Assembly (NCBI GenBank): GCA_021800035.1
Contig: JAJYZJ010000015.1
Coordinates: 1 to 37,404, forward strand
Length of the DNA: 37,404 bases
Source: an archaeon
GTDB lineage: Archaea > Thermoproteota > Thermoprotei_A > Marsarchaeales > Marsarchaeaceae
Direction: 5' to 3'
Shown: positions 7,838 through 16,281 of the stretch, in pieces
Numbering within the stretch: the stretch's first letter is position 1
Layout of the letters: each line of letters starts with the position of its first letter
Notes under the pieces: model-generated
The model's input: only the letters and a program-made list of their open reading frames with translations
Database searches by the model: none
Told to the model about the DNA's origin: nothing
Position numbers and translations under genes: made by a program

Positions 7838-8464
7838 CTACCCTTGTTGTGTGTTGGGATCGTGTTTTTGGCTGAGCAGAGCGCCGCCGAAGCACATCGC
7901 CCAGATAAGCTCGGGGTAAACCACCATTCGCTCGGCTCCGCCTATGCCCAGTCCGAGTCCCACGAGCTCTGAATCCAGAAACAGAAACAGGATAGTGGCA
8001 GCGCCCATCGCGACCGAGAAGTAGCCGAAGAACCCTCCGATGATCTTGTAGGAGGCGATCGCGGCAAGCCCTCCGATAAGGAACGCAATAAGCGAGAACA
8101 CGGTGTGCTCGGCAGGCGCGGCTTCTGTGAACACTCCCACTCCTAACACGCCCACTCCGGACAGCGCCACAAGTGGGCTAAACGCCTTCGAGCGGAACGC
8201 GGCGTAGAACAGCCCCGAGCACGCAAAAAGGCATATCCCAAGCGCTACTGACGAGTAGTCAAACAGGTTGTGGCTCGGAAGCTCCACGCACACCCTGCCC
8301 AACACCGGTGAAGTGCGGCACATCGTGCCCAAATCGCTTACAAAATTGTCCGCAACATTATACCTGGCACCATCGATGAACTCGGATATTTGAAGAGAAA
8401 AAAAGTAGCCCAAGGCCGCAACAAGAAGAAGCCCACCGCCTGCAACCGAGTAGCGTGAGCGCAT
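7838..8464 (-). CDS. DUF998 family integral membrane protein
   Basis: A 208-residue protein from ATG 8464, with about six hydrophobic segments: residues 8-26, 70-92, 98-115, 118-140, 145-165 and near 185-200. After the first helix comes Asn-Phe-Val-Ser-Asp-Leu-Gly, matching the family hallmark Asn-x-Ile-Ser-Asp-Leu-Gly, and then His-Asn-Leu-Phe-Asp, as in DUF998. The function of the family is unknown. Longer starts up to 8578 would add a Cys- and Arg-rich head that does not look like this family, so ATG 8464 is preferred. It appears intact among decayed neighbours and has no visible operon partner. Confidence 0.75.
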   Translation of the reverse strand: MRSRYSVAGGGLLLVAALGYFFSLQISEFIDGARYNVADNFVSDLGTMCRTSPVLGRVCVELPSHNLFDYSSVALGICLFACSGLFYAAFRSKAFSPLVALSGVGVLGVGVFTEAAPAEHTVFSLIAFLIGGLAAIASYKIIGGFFGYFSVAMGAATILFLFLDSELVGLGLGIGGAERMVVYPELIWAMCFGGALLSQKHDPNTQQG

Positions 8465-8578
8465 GCGGTCGCATTCCTTCCTCCAGCTTAAAAGTTTCGC
8501 CTGAGGGCATGTCCCGAACGCTCTGGGTTGCGCACCTCGTCGGAAACTAATGTTTGCGACTGCACTACTTTTGGGCAA

Positions 8579-9033
8579 GTCCGGCTAACTGCGGGCGTAG
8601 AGCAAATTGGGAATCTGTATAGCGGGAAGTCTGAGATTTAACCCCGTGCAGGACATATGGTGCCCGGGACCGGAAGGCAGACTAGTAAGCGGAGAATGCA
8701 GGGGTTTTGCGATTCTCTCATTAGATATCTGTCACTTGGGCTAGTGCTCTGAAGCCGCACATAAGATAGCTGAAGATGCGACCTGCCACAACAACCATTA
8801 TCTCCCAAAGCCGTGTCCTGCCTGATTCACTGCGGTGATACTCAGCCCTAGAAAGGCTCGAACTGGAATGACAGCTTCGGCCCTGCGCTATTCGGGGTGT
8901 GCGCTGGGCCGCCTCCCCTTGATACGCGCTAAGGGGCTCCGACCGACCCGCAGTCTAAGGCTACTAAGGGTCAATCGCGTACACGGGTGAATCGATTGAT
9001 GTTTACGGTGGCCGCTCTCTGTAACATTAGCCG
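8579..9033. other. gene-poor stretch
   Basis: I see no supported gene, RNA or repeat. A short minus-strand frame near 8730-8860 ends in a hydrophobic tail but matches nothing I know. Confidence 0.4.
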
Positions 9034-9519
9034 CTAGTCCGCGCGCGCACCTGAATCCAGCTTGGAGTCGATCCTGTCCTTGGCGCGCAGGTATAGTTTT
9101 GTGAGCTTGCCTAAGAATTCGGGGTCTCCCTTGTTCAGAGCTCGATACAGTAGCATGCACGCATTGGTCATGATGTCAACACTGCCTTCACTTGTGCCCT
9201 TGAAGTCCTAGGGAATAAATGCGTAAACATGCGACCACGGGCCCCTGCGTACGAGAAACAAGTACACTTGGTTGGGTCTTGGCCCTTTTGCAAGCTCGAA
9301 CCTGTCTCCGAATGTTTCCTCAAGCAGTGCAAGCGCCATGCGCTTCGAGTGCTGGTAGGATTCAGGATCTTCGCCACTGCTTCTCAAACACAGTCACAAC
9401 TTCCGTTCGCGCTGGACCAATACGGCTGATTCAGCGTTACGGGCTGCCTCCGTCACCATTTCCGCTCCGAACTGCAACAAGACGATTAGAGAGTGTCGTC
9501 CTGCTCGGATTAAAGCCAT
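9034..9519 (-). pseudogene. unidentified gene with two in-frame stops
   Basis: One frame stays coding-like from ATG 9519 to the TAG at 9034, about 160 codons, but is broken by TGA at 9394-9396 and TAG at 9208-9210. The segments read as ordinary soluble protein: Phe-Gly-Ala-Glu-Met-Val-Thr-Glu-Ala-Ala, Leu-Leu-Glu-Glu-Thr-Phe-Gly-Asp-Arg-Phe, Gln-Val-Tyr-Leu-Phe-Leu-Val-Arg-Arg, and a helical Lys/Asp-rich C-terminus (Leu-Arg-Ala-Lys-Asp-Arg-Ile-Asp-Ser-Lys-Leu). The frame may extend further upstream to about 9600. No frameshift is needed to join the parts. I do not recognise the family. Confidence 0.45.
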
Positions 9520-10010
9520 TGGTCCTCTGCCGCGGCTTCCATAGATGTTGCTCCAAATATGAAAAGGTTCCCAATCTTTTTTCCAATCAGAACAGCGTTC
9601 TGGACACGAAAGCTACTTGCGCTAGCCATACAGATCGAGCTTGGCTACCTTATTTCTTTCTTCTAGAAGAGAATATGGGCCACATGCAACCAAAAAATAT
9701 GCAGCAGGCCGACAGGGGGCCGAAGGCCTGGGCGTCTACTAGAAGATCTAGAATCTCGTTGTGGTGCGACGACTTAAAGCTGGCGTCTTGAATATGAAGT
9801 AAGAGTTTTTCTTGTGCAAATTCTGATTGCAGGTTGTTTCTATGCTACTCAACACAATGCTCATGATGGCCATACCAAACATAATTTCTGGCAAGTTCTT
9901 CAGCCGTAGTTGTCGCTTGCAATCAGCCACGTACACTCATCGTTTGCCGGACACAAACACGAAAACTTCTCCGTTTCTCAATTAGAACCCCATTCTCTCC
10001 CCCTCCCTAG

Positions 10011-10298
10011 CGAGCCTATACCAGCCGACACCCCCCGAGCACAAGCGAGCTCGTTAGGATAAGGGGAGGACTCCAGTTTCTCGCCGCCTTTGATGACATC
10101 CAAATTACCAGGGGAGACAAAGATCTCCCTAGGCTGTTCGCCCCCGTGGCCGACACAAACAGAGACGTCAACCCCGTAGTGACTGGTTCAGAGATAGGTC
10201 TGCTCTTCGATTGCCTAGGCTTCTAGGATCTCGGTTCTTTGTTCTACAGCAGGCAAAAAAACGGTTTTCTCCTATTCCCGAGACCATCTCTTCGATAG
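10011..10298 (+). pseudogene. archaeal AAA ATPase (Arch_ATPase family) internal fragment
   Basis: In one frame the sequence reads Asp-Leu-Pro-Arg-Leu-Phe-Ala, then Val-Val-Thr-Gly-Ser-Glu-Ile-Gly-Leu-Leu-Phe-Asp, then TAG at 10224-10226, then Ser-Leu-Phe-Tyr-Ser-Arg. This order matches the sensor region of archaeal ATPases (Thr-Gly-Ser-Glu-x-Gly-Leu-Leu-Tyr-Asp, then Pro-Leu-Tyr-Gly-Arg). The Walker A part and the C-terminal domain are missing. It is a decayed fragment of a family often linked to mobile or selfish elements. The surrounding stretches 9520-10010 and 10299-10595 show no supported gene. Confidence 0.6.
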
Positions 10299-10595
10299 TC
10301 AATAGAGTTTGGAACGAAGACCTCGCCTCACTAAGCACATAATCATACTTTTACAATTACCATTACTATATCTTCTCCTTGGATGAACCTTATTCAATGC
10401 GTAAAACGACTATAAAACCCAGAGTCCTCTGGGCTCGTATACTCGCACCTCTGCAGCTCAAATTAGGCGAGAATTCAGGATCAGTTTTCAGGTTTCTCAT
10501 GGACCCAAGGCCAGATCCCTTGTGGAGTTTCCATCATTCCTTCGTGTTTTCTTTCATAGTCTCCTGATTCTATCGGCCTCATTTGGCTTTATCGT

Positions 10596-11933
10596 CTACC
10601 GGAAGATGTCTTCTGGCGTATATACTAGGTAGCCTGAGTCAAGGAGCTGCTTCTTCTGCTCTATGCTTTTTGCCATGGGGCCGTAAATCTTTTCCTTTGC
10701 TCTTATGTTGAGCACTTTGTTCTTGAGTTTATCCAGCAAGGTTTGGGCTTCTCTGAGAGTTAGCGTGCTCCACTTTACTTCGAGAGCGTAAGCGAGCTTT
10801 TCTTGTCTGGTTGTAGCAACAATGTCTATTTCGGTGTCTTTGTCGACCCACCGCCCTACGTAGCTGGGACTGAGCCTGAGTCTGCCTCTGGCTATCAGCT
10901 TTATGATGTAACCCAGTGCCACTTTCTCAAACACTCTTCCTAGGTGCGCGCCTAGTTCCTGCTCAAGCTGCTCCCAGACCACACGGTTAAGACCCGCCTC
11001 CAGAAGATTTCTGTTTGCCCAAACAAATCGGAACCAGAAATGCAGAAACGGATCCGCGAGCACATAGCTCACCTTCCCCCTTGGCTGCGTGACCTCCCTG
11101 GTCAACAGCCTCATGGTCGTCAGCGACGAGATGTACTTCGGCAGGTTTTCTCGCGGGATCTTAGTATAGTCTGCTATCTCGCTTACACTCTGCCGACCCG
11201 CTGAGGCCGCACCCATAATATCCATGTAGGCGCCAAGACTTCTCACCTCCTGCATAAGAAGGAACTCGGGCTCGTCGTAGAGCGCACCCTCCTTACTTAG
11301 AATCAGTCTTTGAGCGTTTTCTACGGCGCTTAGCGATTCCTCCACGCGCTCAAGGTAGGCTGGTGTGCCTCCGAAGATACCGTAGGTCGCCATCAATTCC
11401 TCAGGTTCCTTGCTGGGGAACCATTCCGCAAGCGCTTGCGGCTAGAGCGGGCTCACTTCGAGCGTGAGGCTCTTACGGCCATAGAGGGGTGCGTCCCCCC
11501 TCAGTGAGACCCTTTCAATCATACATGTAGATGAACCTGTGAGAACCAGTTTAGCATTGGTTTTTGAGAATCTTTCATCCCACTAATGCTGTAAAAGCGA
11601 AACTGCGCCCCGCATTTCAGACAGATTCTGGAACTCGTCGAGGACAATTATTTTACCTTGCCCAAAGATTTCGGAGAAGTACTGAAATACGGATTCTAGG
11701 TCGCGGAAGACAGCCCCCGCGGGAAGAGTTGCACCCAAACCCTTCGAGAAGCCTCTCAAGAGGGAGGCTTGTCCACCCCTCGGTACAAAAACGTAAACAC
11801 CTTCCCTCGCCTTTAGGAACTCCAAAAGTAAGCGGGTTTTGCCCACGCGTCTCCTACCGTAAACCACGGCGATCCCGGCTCATTCCTGTGAGGCGAACTC
11901 TTTAAGTGATTTCAGCTCATCTTGTCGGTTCAC
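10596..11933 (-). pseudogene. archaeal AAA ATPase with DUF234-type C-terminal domain, three in-frame stops
   Basis: A single frame of about 446 codons covers the full family length. Visible parts are Phe-Val-Asn-Arg-Gln-Asp-Glu-Leu at the N-terminus, Walker A Gly-Arg-Arg-Arg-Val-Gly-Lys-Thr, Walker B Ile-Val-Leu-Asp-Glu-Phe-Gln, sensor Leu-Val-Leu-Thr-Gly-Ser-Ser, Pro-Leu-Tyr-Gly-Arg, and a long C-terminal domain with Asp-Pro-Phe-Leu-His-Phe-Trp-Phe-Arg-Phe and a nuclease-like Glu-Ile-Asp-Ile-Val-Ala ... Ala-Leu-Glu-Val-Lys-Trp motif. It is interrupted by TGA at 11880-11882, TAG at 11583-11585 and TAG at 11442-11444, with no frameshift. Translation of the C-terminal 266 residues could restart at ATG 11396 or 11393, but the ATPase core would be lost. 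Confidence 0.8.
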
Positions 11934-11959
11934 AAACCTTAGGAATATGGCCCTAAGGA

Positions 11960-12085
11960 TTACAATCCTATAGTTAAGTGTTTGTAGTCAGGGGGTATTA
12001 TCGTCTTAATGTTGGCTTTCCGCATCGCGGATAGGATCGTTGCGTCCCCGCCTCCTATTCCAAGGAGGGAGCGCCCTTCGACCAT
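11960..12085 (-). pseudogene. PIN-domain (VapC-like) C-terminal remnant
   Basis: A 41-codon frame from ATG 12085 ends in TAA at 11960. It contains Gly-Gly-Gly-Asp-Ala-Thr-Ile-Leu-Ser-Ala-Met followed by Ile-Lys-Thr-Ile-Ile-Pro-Pro-Asp. This resembles the last acidic motif of PIN ribonucleases (Gly-x-x-Asp-Ala-x-Ile-Leu-Ala), followed by the final strand. The rest of a toxin of about 130 residues is absent. It overlaps nothing coding and sits next to the broken ATPase, so it is read as a relic. Confidence 0.4.
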
Positions 12086-12098
12086 GTCAACTGATTAG

Positions 12099-12556
12099 AT
12101 GATTGTGCAGTAGTCCAACTGGAACGTGAATGGTTTGAGAAGCGCATTGAAAACCCGGCCTACCTCCACCTTGCAGAGTCGGGAGTACGGCGCGGTTCTT
12201 CCGCAGGAAACAAAGGCGGACGCGCTTCCTCTTGAACTTTCCACGCTCAACTGTACCTGCTTCTTGAATGCGGCGAAGAGAAAAGAGTACTCGGGGACGC
12301 TTACGCTTTCAAGGACACGCCGCTTTCTGTGTCATGCAGGATGGGGGCTGAGCTGTTCGACAGCGAAGGCCGAGCGGTCACCATTGAGTATTCCAACTTC
12401 CTCGTGGTGAACACCTACTTCCCCAGCTCCAAGCACGGGTTGACCAGGCTCGGAGAAAAACTCGAGTTCAACGGCGCATTCGAAAACCGCGTTGAGGCAC
12501 TCAGGGAAACCAAGCAGGTGCTTGCGGCAGGCTCCAATGCTTCAGCTGTAGAGTAG
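12099..12556 (+). pseudogene. xthA: exonuclease III / AP endonuclease remnant
   Basis: The 5' frame has Asn-Trp-Asn-Val-Asn-Gly-Leu-Arg-Ser-Ala-Leu, the start signature of ExoIII, then Pro-Gln-Glu-Thr-Lys-Ala (catalytic Glu), and Lys-Glu-Tyr-Ser-Gly-Thr. A frameshift near 12310 moves the homology to the frame holding Gly-Ala-Glu-Leu-Phe-Asp-Ser-Glu-Gly-Arg and Val-Val-Asn-Thr-Tyr-Phe-Pro-Ser. It ends at a TAG at 12554 where the catalytic Gly-Asp-Phe-Asn-Val-Ala motif should be; here it reads Gly-Ser-Asn-Ala-Ser-Ala. A TAG at 12111 follows the ATG directly. The C-terminal half, including the catalytic Asp-His, is absent. ExoIII repairs abasic sites; this copy cannot. Confidence 0.75.
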
Positions 12557-12557
12557 C

Positions 12558-13514
12558 TCACTTAGGTACTGCGGTTATGAAGCTATTTCCTCGCATCTTG
12601 GATTTCTCTGATATTTTTTCCCTTATCAATTGGTCCATTTGCCTAGAGCAATCATGGGTTCCAGTTATGACGTCAACGAAGACCTTCTTTACTCCTTGCA
12701 TGTCTCTAGCCTTAAAATAGTTCTCCTCCATTTCCGCTATCCTGTCAGTGAACATCATAAACATGGCGTTCCCGTTCGGGTTCACTATGTGGCAGAAGCT
12801 GGCCCTTCCGAAGGCCTCTTTGAGGCTGTTCACCGTAGTCTGGATCGTACTGCAGTCCATCTGAAGCATAAGCCCGTAGATAACGGTGCCCGCAAACTCC
12901 CTCATATCGAACACAGGAGCAACCAAGCAGGCACGGGCGGATATGAGCCTGCTCAGACGGTAGTTTACGGCGCGGGTGGTTAGGCCCAGTTCCTTACCTA
13001 TTTTGGCTGGCGACTTCAGGGCGTCATACCTCAGCGAAGCCATGATCCGCCAGTCGGTCAGGTCGAGCTTTGTGCTTACCCGTGGCATTTGAAAATCGTA
13101 CAGCTTCACCGGACGAGAGCCGGTCAGGGACTCAATCGAATGCACCAACGCCTCAAGCTGTTCCTGTGAGGTATAAGCCACGGTGGCCCTTAGTGAGTTC
13201 AGGCATACGTCAACCCGTAAAACTTGATCGAGGCTCTTCAGCCTTTCAAGCGCCTCGTTCTTGGATACATAATCTTGAAACCGAAGCAGATACGAGGAGG
13301 CACGCAAGCCCGCGGCCTCAAGATTCGGGTAAACCTGATAGTACTTTATGAAGCCCTCGCTCTCCAGCCTGCGTATACGGGATCTCACAGTCCTCCTGTC
13401 CAGCCCAAGCTCAGTAGCAATCTTGGTCACGGCGGGGCGCCTGTCGCCCAGACGATTGGGTATCTGGCGGTCGAAGCCAAGGTCCCATAGTATAGCTATG
13501 TCGATCGAGTCCAC
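12558..13514 (-). CDS. tandem Lrp/AsnC-type transcription regulator
   Basis: A 318-residue protein built from two Lrp-like halves. The first HTH lies at about residues 28-56 (Ala-Thr-Glu-Leu-Gly-Leu-Asp-Arg-Arg-Thr-Val) and the second at about 153-190 (Gly-Lys-Glu-Leu-Gly-Leu-Thr-Thr-Arg-Ala-Val), each followed by an alpha/beta domain. The tandem arrangement gives one chain the DNA-binding capacity of a usual dimer. The GTG start at 13514 lies 4 nt after the inferred transcription start, set by the TATA box at 13540-13549. An inverted repeat straddles that start point and suggests self-repression. Effector unknown. It abuts the exonuclease remnant tail to tail. Confidence 0.82.
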   Translation of the reverse strand: MDSIDIAILWDLGFDRQIPNRLGDRRPAVTKIATELGLDRRTVRSRIRRLESEGFIKYYQVYPNLEAAGLRASSYLLRFQDYVSKNEALERLKSLDQVLRVDVCLNSLRATVAYTSQEQLEALVHSIESLTGSRPVKLYDFQMPRVSTKLDLTDWRIMASLRYDALKSPAKIGKELGLTTRAVNYRLSRLISARACLVAPVFDMREFAGTVIYGLMLQMDCSTIQTTVNSLKEAFGRASFCHIVNPNGNAMFMMFTDRIAEMEENYFKARDMQGVKKVFVDVITGTHDCSRQMDQLIREKISEKSKMRGNSFITAVPK

Positions 13515-13517
13515 ATG

Positions 13518-13532
13518 GGCTATGATATAGCC
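13518..13532. promoter_or_regulatory. inverted repeat at the transcription start of the tandem-Lrp gene
   Basis: GGCTATGATATAGCC is a 15-nt repeat with perfect 6-nt arms and a 3-nt centre. It covers the position about 26 nt from the TATA centre, where transcription should begin. A bound regulator would block initiation, so this is a candidate operator for autoregulation. Confidence 0.45.
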
Positions 13533-13539
13533 AATCCCC

Positions 13540-13549
13540 TATAAATTTG
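13540..13549 (-). promoter_or_regulatory. TATA-like box for the tandem-Lrp gene
   Basis: The minus strand carries an AAATTTATAG-type element about 26-30 nt before GTG 13514, predicting an almost leaderless mRNA. Confidence 0.55.
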
Positions 13550-13615
13550 GTTAGTCCAAGGCATGATGGTAACCGGTTGTCACGTGGCCCCGGCCTAAAC
13601 CGCTCAAAAATGCGC

Positions 13616-14050
13616 TCAGTTCCCGCTTGCTATAGCTCGTCGTCCACGGCCGCTCATCTTCCATACTTCAAAGGCGCTTAGCATCACAAGGGAAATATCG
13701 AGTGGAAAAATGATAAGATCGCTGAAATCTGGCCGGCCGCTGCCACTCATGATAGCCAAGGGCACGATCACAAGCAGGGCCACGGAATATACGAGGGAAG
13801 CCAGCGCCCCAGGGCCCTTCCGCTTCCATGAGAGGTAGATTATCGGAACCCATACCAGCGCGGCGGCGATAAAGCGAACTATAAGTAGCGCGGACGGAGC
13901 CTGTTCGTTTGGCATATACTCTGAAATCGACGCCGGGTCAAACGTTACAAGCAGATACCACGGAGCCAGCATGAACTGGACGAATGCCATAAAGATCTGC
14001 AGGAAGACCATCGCATGGAGGGTATCTGGCGGCCGAACTCCTTCCCCCAC
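13616..14050 (-). CDS. small polytopic membrane protein
   Basis: A 144-residue protein with four hydrophobic segments: about residues 14-36 (Ala-Met-Val-Phe-Leu-Gln-Ile-Phe), 52-75, 84-102 and 112-128, with basic residues between helices 2 and 3 and at the C-terminus (Gly-Arg-Gly-Arg-Arg). I do not recognise a family. The start at 14050 follows the SRPBCC stop by 6 nt, so both are probably on one mRNA and may act together. Confidence 0.65.
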   Translation of the reverse strand: MGEGVRPPDTLHAMVFLQIFMAFVQFMLAPWYLLVTFDPASISEYMPNEQAPSALLIVRFIAAALVWVPIIYLSWKRKGPGALASLVYSVALLVIVPLAIMSGSGRPDFSDLIIFPLDISLVMLSAFEVWKMSGRGRRAIASGN

Positions 14051-14056
14051 TCTGGT

Positions 14057-14533
14057 TCACCTCATCCTTGCAAGATTAGCCTGATCTTCCGTGTAGACCG
14101 TATCCAGAAACTTGAGCACGGTCTGTTTAACTTGCTCTCTTGGTATGAGTGAGGATGTCCATTCCCCGACCGAGACTACACCGGTCTTTTCACCTTGCGG
14201 GACATAATAGGAAAACTCCTTTGATCCTGCAAACAGCCCTTCAATCCACTCCATGGAGAATCCGAGTGGTGGGAAGGCGGTGAGCCTAATCCCATTCTTG
14301 ACTCTTGCTCCATTCGGCATCAGAAGAGTACCGGATATGTAAGTCACACTGCCATCATCAGCCTTTTCGAACTTCACATCAGGCACGCTCGGGTGGACGT
14401 GTTCTGGGCTATCGTGTAACCTCCAGATCTTCTGCATGGGCGCATCGAACACGCCATCTGCATCGAGCACGAACACGAACCACGGCGAGCTACTCGCCAT
14501 TTTGTCGGATGTAAAGACCTTGTTCTCGTCCAT
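14057..14533 (-). CDS. SRPBCC/START-fold lipid- or ligand-binding protein
   Basis: A 158-residue protein. The pattern of a first strand with a polyketide-cyclase-like Phe-Asp-Ala-Pro-Met-Gln-Lys-Ile-Trp-Arg-Leu, alternating strands in the middle (Val-Lys-Phe-Glu-Lys, Val-Thr-Tyr-Ile-Ser-Gly, Phe-Ser-Met-Glu-Trp-Ile-Glu-Gly), and a long C-terminal helix (Val-Lys-Gln-Thr-Val-Leu-Lys-Phe-Leu) fits the SRPBCC superfamily. Such proteins bind hydrophobic ligands or catalyse cyclisation; the ligand is unknown. ATG 14533 is about 26-30 nt after a TATA box, so the mRNA is nearly leaderless. It is followed after 6 nt by a membrane protein gene. Confidence 0.6.
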   Translation of the reverse strand: MDENKVFTSDKMASSSPWFVFVLDADGVFDAPMQKIWRLHDSPEHVHPSVPDVKFEKADDGSVTYISGTLLMPNGARVKNGIRLTAFPPLGFSMEWIEGLFAGSKEFSYYVPQGEKTGVVSVGEWTSSLIPREQVKQTVLKFLDTVYTEDQANLARMR

Positions 14534-14555
14534 AAGTGGCCTATGACATGGAGGT

Positions 14556-14566
14556 TATATATTATC
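14556..14566 (-). promoter_or_regulatory. TATA-like box for the SRPBCC operon
   Basis: The minus strand reads ATAATATATAA here, the strongest TATA match in the window, placed about 26-30 nt before ATG 14533. Confidence 0.55.
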
Positions 14567-14641
14567 GCGGTCAATCGGCATGCACATGTGAGAAAGGCGC
14601 TTCAGAGACCTACATCACCGTCCTACCGCACTTGTGCCGGC

Positions 14642-14869
14642 TCAACAATATATGGCAGGTTTCTCCAATTCCGGATATTTGGAAACGGGACCCTTGCTGT
14701 CTGGTCCACCGTTCATGTGGTGGCTGAGCTGGCCCTAGTTGAACCCCGTGACATCCACGAGTTCCTCTAAGCTTTCTAGGCTGTCACCTGACTTGTGTAT
14801 CGCCTGCAGAATCGCCAGCTTCACCTCCGAAATGGAGCGGCGGTATCCGAGTTTGATTATCGGAAACAC
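14642..14869 (-). pseudogene. winged-helix/HTH protein remnant with an in-frame TAG
   Basis: From GTG 14869 the frame reads Ile-Ser-Glu-Val-Lys-Leu-Ala-Ile-Leu-Gln-Ala-Ile, then Leu-Glu-Glu-Leu-Val-Asp-Val-Thr-Gly, then TAG at 14735-14737, then Gly-Gln-Leu-Ser-His-His-Met-Asn-Gly. The order helix, short helix, recognition helix ending in Leu-Ser-His-His is that of an ArsR/MarR-like DNA-binding domain. The TAG falls at the start of the recognition helix. The part after 14700 loses similarity and ends at TGA 14642. It overlaps the end of the VapB-like gene by 13 nt. Confidence 0.5.
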
Positions 14870-15177
14870 GTAGGGTCTCTGACTCTATGTCCAGAAGGCT
14901 CAGAAGTCGAATATGAACGCGCTCGACAGGCAGCTGCACGTAAGTATCTTGCTTCCCTGATGATTCTCGCAAACTCTTCGTCACTTATCTTTCTGAGCTT
15001 TTCAGAAATCTGCTGCATGTCTTCGTCAACTTCTTCAAGCTCTCTTCTTCTTACCTCCATTTCCATTGTCTCCCTGATTAAGGAATCAACTGGAATGTCA
15101 TACCTTTTCAGCTTCTCTTTAAAATCCACTGGTACCTTCGCTGACACCGTAATGTACCTAGCTATGTTCTCTGGCAC
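14857..15177 (-). CDS. VapB-type antitoxin-like protein
   Basis: A 106-codon frame from GTG 15177. The N-terminus is a ribbon-helix-helix pattern (Ile-Thr-Val-Ser-Ala-Lys-Val-Pro-Val-Asp-Phe-Lys-Glu-Lys-Leu, then Val-Asp-Ser-Leu-Ile-Arg-Glu). It is followed by a long Glu/Arg-rich helix, as in VapB-like antitoxins of thermophilic archaea, which neutralise PIN toxins and bind their own promoter. The last 25 residues (after Ile-Ile-Arg-Glu-Ala-Arg) turn Arg/Ser/Pro-rich and look out of frame, so the natural end may be shortened. No toxin gene lies downstream; only an HTH remnant does. It may be an orphan antitoxin. Confidence 0.55.
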   Translation of the reverse strand: MPENIARYITVSAKVPVDFKEKLKRYDIPVDSLIRETMEMEVRRRELEEVDEDMQQISEKLRKISDEEFARIIREARYLRAAACRARSYSTSEPSGHRVRDPTCFR

Positions 15178-15306
15178 GTGTTTACCTGTATAACGTTTAT
15201 CAATCAGGCCTTTGTAGAGCGCTCTCGGTGGAACAACGTTAAAACGTTCACCTCACTGGCTTTCTGACCGGGTCAAGCCACATTAATGCTGATGGATGCG
15301 ATCTGC

Positions 15307-15528
15307 TTATCCATACCTGATATTTATGCCTTCGAATCTGAAGATCAATAGCTCATGAGGACCGCTCGTAGGGCCACCCCTGTAAATCAGTGCCTCTCCG
15401 CTAACAAGTAACACTGAAACCCTATCTTTCAGAATTCCGGTACACTTGGAGGCTGTCTTTGACTTTTCCAACCCGTCCCAAGCCCACTCAGTCGACCGTG
15501 TTGACAGTTGCGGCGCGCGACGCCTCAA
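15307..15528 (-). pseudogene. possible C-terminal remnant of the amidohydrolase gene
   Basis: A 73-codon frame whose middle reads Asp-Arg-Val-Ser-Val-Leu-Leu-Val-Ser-Gly-Glu-Ala-Leu-Ile-Tyr. This could be the closing beta strands of an amidohydrolase, which the fragment just upstream encodes. The order and strand agree, but similarity is weak. Alternatively it is a chance frame. Confidence 0.25.
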
Positions 15529-15643
15529 CGTTACCTCTAAGTTTTAATTTGGTTGATTATTTTCTTGCGGCTCTTCCCACGCTCGGAGTTGGGCCTGCCA
15601 CCGAAATCTGAGACGCGAACGTCTTTTAGTGAGCGGTTTATCG

Positions 15644-15949
15644 CTATCTACATACCCCGTTAGGTGTTGGCACACATATACTGGAACTTCTAGCTGGGGG
15701 TTGAAACATATCTCCAGAATTCCTGTGGCTCGGTAAAGATGCTGAGGATTGGGAATAGTATATGTTCCGCATCAATTCTGCGGCTAATTTCTTGGTGGGC
15801 CCACCCCGATGCTCGAGCGAGTCGACTCTTGCTTCCACCGCATACTTCATGGATTCTGGCCCAACGGTGTGTGTGGCCACCTTGCGGCCGGAGTGATGTG
15901 CCTCATCCACTAGCGTTTCGGCGCTTATATCCATAGAAAATTCTTTCAA
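15644..15949 (-). pseudogene. amidohydrolase (imidazolonepropionase-like) internal fragment
   Basis: The frame has Glu-Ala-His-His-Ser-Gly-Arg-Lys-Val-Ala-Thr-His-Thr-Val-Gly and then Ala-Arg-Val-Asp-Ser-Leu-Glu-His. These are the metal-binding His segments of the metal-dependent amidohydrolase family. Near 15770 the homology moves to another frame (Phe-Pro-Ile-Leu-Ser-Ile-Phe-Thr-Glu-Pro-Gln-Glu-Phe-Trp), which meets a TAG at 15690-15692. The N-terminal half with the first His-x-His is missing. It is a decayed middle piece of a gene normally about 400 codons long. Confidence 0.6.
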
Positions 15950-15954
15950 AAATT

Positions 15955-16281
15955 ATGCTAACTCTAACCATAGAGAGCTTAAATTTGCAGCCTATGAAAG
16001 GAAAGAGATTAACTAGCTGTAGAGGTTATAAAGTATCCGTGAATAAAAAGGAGGATAAACCTGGGCCAGTCGATAAGACAACAATTCTTAAAATGGATGA
16101 ATCGACCTTCAGTAAATTCAAACGATTGGTGCCCTCTGAGCTGCCCAAATGTCCTTTGTGCGGGGGCGATACACAGGAATTGGGCAGCTATATGCGAGAC
16201 GGGTCCAGCGTACTAATATGTCTAAATGAGGAATGCGACATAATAGGGTTCAGATCCAAGAGTCCTCGTGGCAGCGCTTAG
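15955..16281 (+). CDS. small zinc-finger protein
   Basis: The C-terminal part contains Cys-Pro-Leu-Cys-Gly-Gly and, about 24 residues later, Cys-Leu-Asn-Glu-Glu-Cys, a four-Cys zinc site. The frame can begin at ATG 15955, ATG 15994 or ATG 16093. A TATA-like TTATAAAG near 16024 and an AAAGGAGG sequence near 16047-16054 favour a start after that point, such as ATG 16093, which gives about 62 residues. Function unknown; archaeal proteins of this size often bind nucleic acid or a partner protein. Confidence 0.5.
   Translation: MLTLTIESLNLQPMKGKRLTSCRGYKVSVNKKEDKPGPVDKTTILKMDESTFSKFKRLVPSELPKCPLCGGDTQELGSYMRDGSSVLICLNEECDIIGFRSKSPRGSA

Noticed and set aside
7805-7840. GGGGGTTCGAATATG resembling a tRNA T-arm
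   Set aside because: No matching acceptor, D or anticodon stem around it; other TTCGAA strings (2594, 36787) also lack stems. I found no tRNA or rRNA.
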